A stretch of DNA of 34,104 nt from Microgenomates group bacterium GW2011_GWF2_46_18 (GTDB taxonomy: Bacteria; Patescibacteriota; Microgenomatia; UBA1400; UBA12108): positions 1-34,104 of the forward strand of contig LCMB01000011.1 of NCBI GenBank assembly GCA_001002415.1, read 5' to 3'. Positions 8,024 through 14,802 of the stretch are shown piece by piece. Below the pieces are notes generated by a model, which was not told the DNA's origin, ran no database searches, and saw nothing but the letters and a program-made list of their open reading frames with translations. A program made the translations under genes and the position numbers. How positions within the stretch are numbered: the first letter of the stretch is position 1; every line of letters begins with the position of its first letter.

Positions 8024-8236
8024 TTATTGGGCGCGTAACTGATGAAGACAAGCTTTACAGCCGTTGGTAGCTATTTCTAACCTGTCTTGTAAAACCAGAA
8101 TAATTGTTTGTAAATGAACTACTTGAGTTTGATCTTGATTTTGTTCGGCTGCTGCGAGAAAGGACTTAGTTAAATCAATTTGGCTATAAATGTCCGCAGC
8201 GGCACAATTTTCGCAATAATTTTTGGGTGGTGACAT
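8024..8236 (-). CDS. Small CxxC-pair protein, unknown function
   Basis: A 70-aa reverse-strand ORF. It has a CENC pair near the N-terminus (residues 8-11), a Gln/Ala-rich helical middle and a GCKAC pair near the C-terminus, so two helices closed by a four-Cys zinc site are plausible. The plus strand loses its strong G excess exactly over this ORF, as it does over glyA, the other reverse gene; this supports minus-strand coding. A TTGACA lies upstream on the minus strand (complement of 8267-8272), but the -10 is poor and no Shine-Dalgarno is visible. The ORF is convergent with nrdJ (14 nt apart) and divergent from the thymidylate synthase gene. I do not recognise the family. Confidence 0.55.
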   Translation of the reverse strand: MSPPKNYCENCAAADIYSQIDLTKSFLAAAEQNQDQTQVVHLQTIILVLQDRLEIATNGCKACLHQLRAQ

Positions 8237-8330
8237 AACCGCGAAGTTTGCTACTGCTTGTGAATTTTGTCAAGGAGAGGTTTGAAAGTAGGAATAAGAG
8301 CTTGGCTTTGGTATCATGAACGAATAACTA

Positions 8331-8336
8331 TATCAC
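8331..8336 (+). promoter_or_regulatory. Weak -10-like TATCAC for the thymidylate synthase gene
   Basis: TATCAC ends exactly 6 nt before the TTG at 8343. It is a poor hexamer on its own but has the spacing shared by most genes here. The rest of 8237-8330 holds no other clear signal on the plus strand. Confidence 0.3.
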
Positions 8337-8342
8337 GATATT

Positions 8343-9860
8343 TTGAAGGTTAGGGATCCAGTTAATCACGTGGGAATTTGTACTCTTTGGACGGAACGGG
8401 AGATTGTTGAGAAAATCCTGGACAAATTGCCGTATAACGTGATTGGGAATCTGTATAGCGCACAGGGGATCAACGCGATGATTCGTAACGTGATGGCGAA
8501 CCCCAATATCCGAACGATAGTACTGTGGGGGAGCGAGATGAGTTTGTCGGGCCATTCGCTTTTGATGCTGATGAAATATGGGGTGGATGAGAAACGAAAA
8601 ATTATCAAAGGACGGGGAGAGATCGAGAGCGAAATACCTGATCAAGTGATTGAGGAGTTTAGGCACAAGATTGAAATCGTAGATTTGCGGGGGCAGACCA
8701 AGGATCAATTGGTGCGAAAGATGGATGAGCTAGCCAAAGTTCACAAGGAACCGTTTAGTACCAAGCCGCGAGAATTTCCCAAGAGCGAACCCAAAGTAGA
8801 GGTGTTGCCTTCTGAACAAACCGGTTTTTACGTGCAGGGGAAAACAGTCGCCCAAACTTGGCTCAAGCTTTTAAATGAAATTTATAAATACGGCCGTCCC
8901 AAACATACGCGGTACAGCAAAAATAATGAGCTCAAGGAGATTCTTAATTTGACGGCGGTGGTGACCGAGGAAGATCCGGCTAAAGTGTATTTCCCGGAGT
9001 ATTTGCCCTTTGAGCGAGGAGAACTAGAAGCATATTACGCCGAGATTATGACGGATCGGGAGGTGCCAGGGGTGGCCTACAACTATGGGAGGCGGATGCG
9101 CCAGCATTTTGGGGTAGATCAAATCAAGGAGATGAAACAACTGTTGAAAAATCGGCCAGACAGCAAAAAAATGCTGGCAATTACCACTGACCCGAAGTTA
9201 GATTGGGGACGGGCGAATAATGGGGATACTCCTTGTTTGGTAATGCTAGTAGGGAGTGTCCAGGACAATAAATTTTTCCTGACGGCCCATTTTAGGAGTC
9301 AGGACATGGTCCACGGATGGCCCAGGAATACCTTTGCCATTCGGAAGCTGCAAAAGGAGATTGCTGATTATGGGGAATACCCCATGGGACCATTAACGAT
9401 GATTACCCATTCGGCGCATATGTATGGGGATGATTTGGCACTGGTTGAGAATTTGTTGATGGATCATTACGAAAAGGAATTGGGGTACACGCCGGCGGTC
9501 CATTTTGATTTTGATAAACGAGCCAATATGGTGGTAGAGGTGATTCCGATAACGGAAGCGAAGGCTTGGTCAGCATGGAGTAAGCGCTACGAGAAGCAGG
9601 CGATCCCCATGGCAGTCATGGTTGAACTAAAGCGGATGCCCAAAAAGGCACAGCGGTTAATTCGTTGTACTTTGTATGAGCCTAACGGAGGGCCGGCACT
9701 CAAGATGTGGGAGGGGAGGACGGCACAGGAAGTGGCCTGGCAGATTACCGATTGGGGGTACCTAAAAGACGCTGGGCACGCGATGTATGTGGGGACCGAG
9801 CTACAGCGGGCGGAGGAGGCGATTGTAACTGGGAGAGAATATAGTCAGGATCCGGCCTAA
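8343..9860 (+). CDS. Archaeal-type thymidylate synthase with N-terminal MtrA-like (DUF4346-type) domain
   Basis: Two domains. Residues about 1-120 resemble the cytoplasmic domain of methyltransferase subunit A (MtrA) of methanogens: NHVGICTLWTEREIVEKI, NPNIRTIVLWGSEMSLSGHSLL, KYGVDEKRKIIKGRGEIES, and FRHKIEIVDLRG. Residues about 165-505 are a thymidylate synthase core: the catalytic Cys298 in NNGDTPCLVML, then HFRSQDMVHGWPRNTFA (318-331) matching the dUMP-binding RSxDxxxGxPxN block, and HSAHMYGDDL. It should methylate dUMP to dTMP; whether the cofactor is folate or a pterin analogue is not shown. This is longer than classical ThyA (about 265 aa). TTG 8343 is the only reasonable start and has no Shine-Dalgarno. 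The downstream HAD gene and thymidylate kinase fusion make this a dTMP block. Confidence 0.85.
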   Translation: MKVRDPVNHVGICTLWTEREIVEKILDKLPYNVIGNLYSAQGINAMIRNVMANPNIRTIVLWGSEMSLSGHSLLMLMKYGVDEKRKIIKGRGEIESEIPDQVIEEFRHKIEIVDLRGQTKDQLVRKMDELAKVHKEPFSTKPREFPKSEPKVEVLPSEQTGFYVQGKTVAQTWLKLLNEIYKYGRPKHTRYSKNNELKEILNLTAVVTEEDPAKVYFPEYLPFERGELEAYYAEIMTDREVPGVAYNYGRRMRQHFGVDQIKEMKQLLKNRPDSKKMLAITTDPKLDWGRANNGDTPCLVMLVGSVQDNKFFLTAHFRSQDMVHGWPRNTFAIRKLQKEIADYGEYPMGPLTMITHSAHMYGDDLALVENLLMDHYEKELGYTPAVHFDFDKRANMVVEVIPITEAKAWSAWSKRYEKQAIPMAVMVELKRMPKKAQRLIRCTLYEPNGGPALKMWEGRTAQEVAWQITDWGYLKDAGHAMYVGTELQRAEEAIVTGREYSQDPA

Positions 9861-9865
9861 AAAAT

Positions 9866-10516
9866 ATGAAAACAAAGAAATTAGCAGGAATAAAAGCAAT
9901 TGGATTGGATGTGGATGGGACGTTGTATAAAATGCCGACGAAGTTATCGGCAATCATGGGTATGAAAGTCATTAAATGGGCGGCAGAAAAATTGGGTCGT
10001 GATGAAGATGAATTTGCACAGGAATACCTGGAACGAAGAGATAATTATCGTAGTAACACTTTGACGTTGAATAGTTACGGCTTGAATGGAGAAGAAATAT
10101 TTCAGAAAGTTGGTGATGAATTCCCACTTGATCAATTTCTAGGTAGAGATGAAAAACTGGTAATACTTATCAATAATCTAAAACGAAAATATCAATTATT
10201 TATCATTACTAACGGAACAGGAAGACAAGTTGAGAAAAAATTGAAAGTATTAGGGCTCAATTATCATGATTTTGAGCCAAGAATATATTGTTACGACCAG
10301 GGTTGGATCAAGCCGGAGCCAGCCCCATTTCTGGCGGCAATCGAGGCTCTACAGCTTCGACCAGAGGCAATGGTGTATGTGGGAGACCGAGAAGATGTGG
10401 ATGTGGAGGGAGCCAAGTCAGTCGGGATGAAAGCGGTACTTGTCGGGGGGACGAGTCGATTGGCAGATCAGAGTGTAGTAGATATATACCATTTGCGCGA
10501 TATCTTTTTGACTTAA
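9866..10516 (+). CDS. HAD-superfamily hydrolase (phosphatase-like)
   Basis: A 216-aa phosphohydrolase of the haloacid dehalogenase fold. Motif I is GLDVDGTLY (nucleophile and acid Asp, about residues 15-21), motif II is FIITNGTG, motif III is the Lys of WIKPEPAPF, and motif IV is VYVGDREDVDVEGAKSVGM. The segment between motifs I and II is a helical cap of about 70 residues, as in phosphoglycolate-phosphatase or nucleotidase-like members. The substrate cannot be read from sequence. It begins 5 nt after the thymidylate synthase stop, so it is in the same transcript, and a role on a (deoxy)nucleotide or sugar phosphate is possible (inference). Confidence 0.88.
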   Translation: MKTKKLAGIKAIGLDVDGTLYKMPTKLSAIMGMKVIKWAAEKLGRDEDEFAQEYLERRDNYRSNTLTLNSYGLNGEEIFQKVGDEFPLDQFLGRDEKLVILINNLKRKYQLFIITNGTGRQVEKKLKVLGLNYHDFEPRIYCYDQGWIKPEPAPFLAAIEALQLRPEAMVYVGDREDVDVEGAKSVGMKAVLVGGTSRLADQSVVDIYHLRDIFLT

Positions 10517-10524
10517 AGCGTGGT

Positions 10525-10530
10525 TAAAAT
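10525..10530 (+). promoter_or_regulatory. -10-like TAAAAT for the NDT-like/TMPK fusion gene
   Basis: TAAAAT ends 6 nt before the ATG at 10537. There is no Shine-Dalgarno. It fits the leaderless pattern. Confidence 0.45.
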
Positions 10531-10536
10531 AGCTAT

Positions 10537-11643
10537 ATGAAAGTATACTTCGGAGCGTCAGTTTCGCTCGACCGGTCGATGTTGCCAGTCTATCAGGAGG
10601 TGGTGGCGAATCTCAAAAAGTTAGGCCATACGGTAATGTCAGAGAATGTGATCGATCCGACCATGCCGGTCGGGGGAGGACTAACCCCTAAGGAGTTGTT
10701 TGTTCGTGAAGCCAAGTTGATCGAGCAGGCTGAGGTGATGGTAGCCGAAGTGACCCTGCCGTCTTGGGGAACGGCTTTTTTGATGGAACATGCCCTGTCA
10801 CATGGAAAGAAAGTCTTAGCCTTGTTTTACAAGGATGCGTCTACCCCTTTGCCATACATGATTGAGGGGCATCCTGACTTGTATGTAGCTCACTACAGCA
10901 AGGGTAACGTAAGGACAGTACTGAAGAAGAATCTGGAGGATTTTGCCTCGATGGATCGAAGGAAGGGGAAACTGATCGTGATAGATGGGACGGACGGAAG
11001 TGGGAAGGGGACACAAACTGAGTTACTGCTTAAATATTTGGAACAACATAAGGTCAAGAATAAGTATATTGATTTTCCCCGGTATTACACCAGTTTTCAT
11101 GGACAGATGGTGGGGAGATATCTGGCGGGGGAATTTGGGAATAAGGAGAGCGCGAGCCCATATTTATCATCTTTGTTTTACGCGATGGATCGGTTAACGG
11201 CGCGAGATGAGATTGTGGATTGGCTAGAAGAGGGCAATACCGTGGTAGCCAACCGCTATACCACTAGTTCGATGGCATTTCAAACCGCGAGGATCGAAAA
11301 GAAGAAGCGAGAGGAATTTTTGAAGTGGCTGTATGAGATGGAATATAAGGAACACAAGCTCCCCAAGGAGGATGTGGTCATTTTCCTGTATGTACCGGTG
11401 GAGATTTCACAAAAATTGATTGAGCAAAAAGCCAAACGCGAGTATGCCAAGGGTAAAAAGAAGGATGAATATGAGGCGGACGTGGAGTACCAAAAAGAAG
11501 TGTTGAGACTTTATCTGGAGCTAGCCAAAAAGTATAAACACTGGGAAGTGATTAGGTGTGTGGACTCAAAGGGCAAGCTGCTGCCAGTTACAAAAGTTCA
11601 CCAGAAAATAATGAAGGCCTTGAAAAGGCATGGGGTAGTGTAG
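10537..11643 (+). CDS. Fusion: nucleoside 2-deoxyribosyltransferase-like domain + thymidylate kinase
   Basis: Residues 1-130 have the fold signature of the deoxyribosyltransferase/Rcl family: MKVYFGASVSLDRS at the start, AEVMVAEVTLPSWGTAF (66-81) and HGKKVLALFYK. The usual GTAFE catalytic Glu is Leu81 here. Residues 143-368 are dTMP kinase: P-loop GTDGSGKGT (151-159), YIDFPRYY, the DR of YAMDRLTARDEIV, VANRYTTSS, and a Lys/Glu-rich lid after IEQKAKREYAKG. The kinase half should make dTDP. The first half may bind a (deoxy)nucleotide or its hydrolysis product, in a sensing or salvage role (inference). This pairing in one chain is not the standard arrangement of either family. It is the last gene before the terminator at 11760. 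Confidence 0.87.
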   Translation: MKVYFGASVSLDRSMLPVYQEVVANLKKLGHTVMSENVIDPTMPVGGGLTPKELFVREAKLIEQAEVMVAEVTLPSWGTAFLMEHALSHGKKVLALFYKDASTPLPYMIEGHPDLYVAHYSKGNVRTVLKKNLEDFASMDRRKGKLIVIDGTDGSGKGTQTELLLKYLEQHKVKNKYIDFPRYYTSFHGQMVGRYLAGEFGNKESASPYLSSLFYAMDRLTARDEIVDWLEEGNTVVANRYTTSSMAFQTARIEKKKREEFLKWLYEMEYKEHKLPKEDVVIFLYVPVEISQKLIEQKAKREYAKGKKKDEYEADVEYQKEVLRLYLELAKKYKHWEVIRCVDSKGKLLPVTKVHQKIMKALKRHGVV

Positions 11644-11759
11644 TATAGTGGCGAAAGTTATGAAATTTGGTTGGCACTGCACTATGTCCCGTTTTTACCT
11701 TCCTAAAAAGGTGGGGGGATTTGTAGTGTAGGCATAAATAACCAAAGAAAAGCACACAT

Positions 11760-11788
11760 AATCCCCTCCCACCCGAGGGGATTTTTTG
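11760..11788 (+). terminator. Intrinsic terminator after the dTMP block
   Basis: ATCCCCTC (11761-11768), loop CCACCC, GAGGGGAT (11775-11782), then TTTTTT. The 8-bp GC-rich stem plus T-run is a classical Rho-independent terminator on the plus strand. The 115 nt between the kinase stop and the stem hold no convincing gene. Confidence 0.88.
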
Positions 11789-11806
11789 TAGCGCCAGAAA
11801 GAATAT

Positions 11807-12052
11807 ATGGTACCGTGGTTTGCGAGAGGGATGTATTACCAGATGGAGCCGGGAGTGTTGGCGATGCAAAAATGTAGCATCGACCACCACAAAAAGATGG
11901 ATGAAATTTTGGCGGAACTGATTTTGGCACATGGGGGAACGAAAAGCTCCCAGTGTGAAAATTGCGGAAGCTCACTGATTGTCACGTGGTACGGAGTCGA
12001 CCGGTGGGAGATGAGGGAGCTGCCGCCAAGGGGCGGGATCGAGCGCAAATAA
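11807..12052 (+). CDS. Small CxxC protein, unknown function
   Basis: An 81-aa ORF. The best-ordered part begins at MQKCSIDHHKKMDEILAELI (Cys/His-rich, then an amphipathic helix) and continues to SQCENCGSSLIVTWYGVDRW, so one CxxC plus an upstream Cys/His-His group could form a zinc site. The start is uncertain: ATG 11807 gives the full length, while ATG 11864 is preceded by GGGAG with 8 nt spacing and would give 62 aa. The G-rich coding strand agrees with plus-strand coding. It sits alone between a terminator and the M20 gene, which has its own promoter-like sequence. I do not recognise the family. Confidence 0.5.
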   Translation: MVPWFARGMYYQMEPGVLAMQKCSIDHHKKMDEILAELILAHGGTKSSQCENCGSSLIVTWYGVDRWEMRELPPRGGIERK

Positions 12053-12062
12053 AATTAATTAT

Positions 12063-12077
12063 TATAAAATAAGGAGG
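12063..12077 (+). promoter_or_regulatory. -10-like TATAAAAT and Shine-Dalgarno AGGAGG for the M20 gene
   Basis: TATAAAAT at 12063-12070 is followed directly by AAGGAGGAGTT and the ATG at 12082. If the -10 is used, the 5' UTR is only about 5 nt and would lose part of the Shine-Dalgarno, so an upstream start site may also exist. Confidence 0.4.
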
Positions 12078-12081
12078 AGTT

Positions 12082-13395
12082 ATGTTAGACCTAACTGATT
12101 TACAGACCTACCTCTCATTTGAGAGTATTAGTACGAGTACTCAACACAAAGGAATTTGCCAGGCAACGGCCAAGTGGTTGGCCAAGTATTTGGCAGGAAT
12201 GGGGGTAAAGACCCGAGTAATCCCAACCAAGGGGAATTCGATAGTGTACGGCGAGTTGGGGGGTGACCCCGCCAAAAAGACAATCCTGGTATATGGCCAC
12301 TATGATGTTCAGCCGGCAGAGCCAATTAACGAGTGGCAAGTGGACCCCTGGGGAGGAGCCATCAAGAACGGGGCCATTTGGGGGAGGGGAAGTAGTGATA
12401 ATAAAGGTCAATTTTGGTGCCAGGTGTTGGCAATCAAGGAGGCGATGGCAAAGAAGGTGGAGATCCCGGTCAACCTCAAGCTGGTAGTTGAAGGAGAGGA
12501 AGAAGTCGGAAGTACCCAAATGGAAACATTTATCCGGCAACACAAAAAGCTACTCAAAAGCGATATCGTCTGGATTGCGGATGGGAGTGCAACGACCCAA
12601 GGAGCGCCGACAATCGATGCGGGACTCCGAGGTTGTTTGAATGGTTGTTTAACCTTGCGTGGTCCCAAGAAGGATTTGCACTCAGGAAGCTATGGAGGAG
12701 CCGTTGCGAACCCGGTGAACACTCTCGCGACAGTGCTCTCTAAGCTGGCTGATCCAGCGGGGATCGTAAAGATCCCGGGCTTTTACCGAACAGTTAAACC
12801 AATCTCACCTTCGGCTAAACGGGTGATGAAGGGGGAGGGTTGGAGCAAAGCCGAGTTTTTGCGCGTAACTGGGGCAAAAGCTTTAGCGGGGGAAGCGGGG
12901 TACTCTACCCAGGAGCGAGTGGGACTGCGGCCGACTTTGCAGGTTACCGGGATTACCGGCGGATATTCGGGCGAGGGATTTAAGAATATTGTGCCAAAAG
13001 AGGCTGTAGCCAAGCTTAATTTCCGATTGGTAGCGGGGCAGGATTGGCGAGAAATTGCCAAGTTAACCGAGCAGTACATGGCTAAGATTATCCCCTCGGA
13101 AGTAGCGTGGGAGTGGGAGATTGACAACGGTAACGATGCCTATTTAGCTGACCCTGACTCATTTGTAATCAGGGTTGCCAGAGAAGTTTTGGCCAAAGCA
13201 TTTGGAAAAAAGACGGTAGTACGTTTTGAGGGGGCGAGTTTGCCCGTCACCAACTACTTTGCCGAGATGATTACTCCCCAAGTACTATTGTCTGGTTGGG
13301 CAGGGGAGATGCACGGAGTAGACGAAAATCTGTCGCTTGCGGCGATCGAACGAGGAGTCTCTGCCGTGGCCGCATTTTGGCAGGCAATCGCGTAG
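12082..13395 (+). CDS. M20 family metallopeptidase (dipeptidase-like)
   Basis: A di-zinc exopeptidase, most like the cytoplasmic M20 dipeptidases (437 aa, normal length). The metal and catalytic residues are all visible: His and Asp of VYGHYDVQPA (about 72-74), Asp of GRGSSDNKG, the double Glu of EGEEEVGS, Asp of WIADGSA, and the C-terminal His of GEMHGVDEN. A dimerisation domain lies between about residues 190 and 310 (GPKKDLHSGSYGG with the conserved His and Gly). There is no signal peptide, so it should act inside the cell, perhaps using imported peptides as amino-acid sources. ATG 12082 has AGGAGG just upstream. The gene's TAG stop is part of the TAGAAT that precedes the sortase. Confidence 0.93.
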   Translation: MLDLTDLQTYLSFESISTSTQHKGICQATAKWLAKYLAGMGVKTRVIPTKGNSIVYGELGGDPAKKTILVYGHYDVQPAEPINEWQVDPWGGAIKNGAIWGRGSSDNKGQFWCQVLAIKEAMAKKVEIPVNLKLVVEGEEEVGSTQMETFIRQHKKLLKSDIVWIADGSATTQGAPTIDAGLRGCLNGCLTLRGPKKDLHSGSYGGAVANPVNTLATVLSKLADPAGIVKIPGFYRTVKPISPSAKRVMKGEGWSKAEFLRVTGAKALAGEAGYSTQERVGLRPTLQVTGITGGYSGEGFKNIVPKEAVAKLNFRLVAGQDWREIAKLTEQYMAKIIPSEVAWEWEIDNGNDAYLADPDSFVIRVAREVLAKAFGKKTVVRFEGASLPVTNYFAEMITPQVLLSGWAGEMHGVDENLSLAAIERGVSAVAAFWQAIA

Positions 13396-13398
13396 AAT
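13393..13398 (+). promoter_or_regulatory. -10-like TAGAAT overlapping the M20 stop codon
   Basis: TAGAAT contains the M20 stop TAG and ends 6 nt before the sortase ATG at 13405. No Shine-Dalgarno is present. Confidence 0.4.
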
Positions 13399-13404
13399 AG
13401 AACC

Positions 13405-14118
13405 ATGAAATATTGGGAGACGTGGAAGAGACGCCGGGAGAAGAAGTACCGGGTGCTATATAAGCGGGGGCCATCGACTCTAGCCTTGATTTTTGCGGGG
13501 ATGGCGCTAACTCTCTGGGGGATCTTTGCCCTCTTATCGAGTTATCCGGTGGGGTTATATCTGTATTACACGGTTGTGCCCAGGACTTCGGAACTACTAG
13601 GGAAGGCACTCACCGAAACTAGTCAGAAAATGGTGGCGGTTGCTTCGCCTAGACCGGTAGTTGCGGAGCCGCCAGTTGTACCCGTCTTTACCCGCGATAT
13701 TACGCTCCCGGAGGGGCATTACCTGATGATTCCCAAGATTGGAGTGGATACGGTGATTTGGGAGGGGGAAGGGGATAACTATGAGAAAGCGCTCAAGAAG
13801 GGCGTGTGGAGAGTGATGGAGTTTGGAAAGCCAGATTCAGTGGAAGAGGGGAGGCCGATTATCTTGGCGGCCCATCGGTTTGGGTATATAGAGTGGACGC
13901 AGGACTACCGCGAACAAAATGCCTTCTATAATCTGCCAAAACTAGAAGAGGGTGACCAGGTAGCAATTGTGTGGAATCAGCACCGATATATGTATAGAGT
14001 AACCCAGGTTACAGAGGCGACGGAGATTGCCGATTACTCGAGCGAGTTGATTATGTATACCTGCAAGTTCATGATTTCACCGATTCGCATCATAGTTTAT
14101 GCTGATTTAGTTGAATAG
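13405..14118 (+). CDS. Sortase (membrane-anchored transpeptidase)
   Basis: A 237-aa type II membrane protein: a basic cytoplasmic N-terminus (residues 1-22), one transmembrane segment (about 25-46), a Pro-rich linker (80-95) and an extracytoplasmic sortase beta-barrel. The catalytic triad is His157 (LAAHRFGY), Cys220 (IMYTCKFM) and Arg228 (SPIRIIV). The order and spacing fit the sortase family; the Cys motif is YTC instead of the common TLxTC. It should cut a C-terminal sorting signal and join the protein to a surface amine. I cannot assign a class. The next gene, with its own strong promoter, encodes a very small exported protein that is a candidate substrate. Confidence 0.9.
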   Translation: MKYWETWKRRREKKYRVLYKRGPSTLALIFAGMALTLWGIFALLSSYPVGLYLYYTVVPRTSELLGKALTETSQKMVAVASPRPVVAEPPVVPVFTRDITLPEGHYLMIPKIGVDTVIWEGEGDNYEKALKKGVWRVMEFGKPDSVEEGRPIILAAHRFGYIEWTQDYREQNAFYNLPKLEEGDQVAIVWNQHRYMYRVTQVTEATEIADYSSELIMYTCKFMISPIRIIVYADLVE

Positions 14119-14129
14119 TCCTATAGGGG

Positions 14130-14157
14130 TTGACAAATCGATCTGGCCGTGTATAAT
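14130..14157 (+). promoter_or_regulatory. Consensus promoter TTGACA-16-TATAAT
   Basis: Both hexamers are perfect (14130-14135 and 14152-14157), with a 16-nt spacer. The ATG at 14165 is 7 nt after the -10, so the mRNA should be leaderless or nearly so. It is one of the two best promoter matches in the window. Confidence 0.85.
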
Positions 14158-14164
14158 GCGGCAC

Positions 14165-14428
14165 ATGAAAAGACTTATAGCGTTGGTTACCCTGTTATTC
14201 GCTTTGGCCACCCCAGTGGCGGCTGAGACTGTCCGCACCTGTTCCAGTGTTTACGGTGGAGGCGAGGTTTGCGGTGAAGCGACTACAAACGTCACGATTG
14301 AGCATAAAGTGGTCGAAACCGGAATCAGTAATGAACAGATTTTCAAAATGTTAGCTAGTGTTGCCGGAGCAGCTTTGCTGGCCACAGTGCTTTACAAATT
14401 AACTTACAAATCCTACATCCTCGGATAA
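14165..14428 (+). CDS. Small exported protein with C-terminal anchor; candidate sortase substrate
   Basis: An 87-aa protein. It has an N-terminal signal peptide (MKRLIALVTLLFALATPVAA, cleavage after Ala20), a mature ectodomain of about 30 residues with two Cys (26 and 36) and TTNVTIEHK. Then comes VVETG (49-53), a short spacer, a hydrophobic segment (about 62-77) and a Lys-containing tail. That C-terminal layout resembles a sortase sorting signal in which VVETG would replace LPETG (inference). The alternative is a simple two-ended membrane protein. ATG 14165 is preferred to 14111 because it starts the signal peptide and sits 7 nt after the TATAAT. The location directly after the sortase and the strong promoter suggest an abundant surface component. 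Confidence 0.75.
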   Translation: MKRLIALVTLLFALATPVAAETVRTCSSVYGGGEVCGEATTNVTIEHKVVETGISNEQIFKMLASVAGAALLATVLYKLTYKSYILG

Positions 14429-14449
14429 ACTTTTTTCCAGCGTTTTTTG

Positions 14450-14740
14450 GCTTTGCCCTGAGCCACCCAAATAAGAGAAACTTAGGGCAAAACCACTAAG
14501 CAATTAGTCGTACCTTAAAAATTAATAGCTATAGGATATGACCCTAGGAATGGGGACTGCGACAAGGGCAGGTTCGCAGTCTCCATTCTTGAGGTTAACT
14601 CCTCAAGTACTGGTAAAGCCGGTGACTCACAGAGCGTGAAGATATCGGTGGCGCTAGTAGCTCTTTAACAAGGCGTGTAGAACTCTAGGGAGCAATCCCA
14701 GGAGTAGATACTTTGTCATGCGAAAGCATGACAATCGCTA
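14450..14740 (+). ncRNA. Candidate structured RNA, many hairpins, family unknown
   Basis: There is no ORF of note. Helices, in order: TTTGCCCT 14452-14459 with AGGGCAAA 14484-14491; ACTAA 14495-14499 with TTAGT 14504-14508 (GCAA loop); a 15-bp stem 14548-14562 with 14574-14588 (one G-U, 11-nt loop); TTGAGG 14589-14594 with CCTCAA 14601-14606; ACTGG 14609-14613 with CCGGT 14619-14623; TCAC 14627-14630 with GTGA 14636-14639; ACTCTAGGGA 14682-14691 with TCCCAGGAGT 14696-14705 (GCAA loop, one mismatch); TTGTCATGC 14713-14721 with GCATGACAA 14726-14734 (GAAA loop). CCCTAG 14542-14547 could also pair with CTAGGG 14685-14690. Three GNRA loops and this density speak for a real structured RNA. I see no signature of tmRNA, RNase P RNA, SRP RNA or a tRNA. 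It could instead be a long 5' UTR of the gene at 14896. Confidence 0.6.
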
Positions 14741-14802
14741 AATAAGTTGTATATAAATGGGAACGAACAGGAGCTTCTTTTTGAAAATTGAGTAACCTTT
14801 GG

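Noticed and set aside
8282-8317. TTGAAA and TATCAT as a conventional promoter for the thymidylate synthase gene
   Set aside because: The spacer is 24 nt, too long for a normal promoter; TATCAC at 8331 with 6 nt to the TTG fits the local pattern better, though weakly.
11660-11731. 23-codon ORF after the NDT-like/TMPK fusion (MKFGWHCTMS...)
   Set aside because: Very short, no Shine-Dalgarno, 10 nt from a poor TATAGT, low-complexity end; no support beyond the open frame.
14552-14590. tmRNA start: GGGGACTGCGACAAGGG resembles the 5' end of some tmRNAs
   Set aside because: No tRNA-like 3' half with CCA, no tag reading frame; the GGTTCG is part of a simple hairpin.
14452-14740. Group I intron: AAGATAT and an AGAGCGTGAAG string recall conserved core elements
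   Set aside because: I could not form P7 or P3 with the expected partners, the flanks are not a split gene or tRNA, and the hairpins are mostly local. Kept only as a general structured-RNA candidate.
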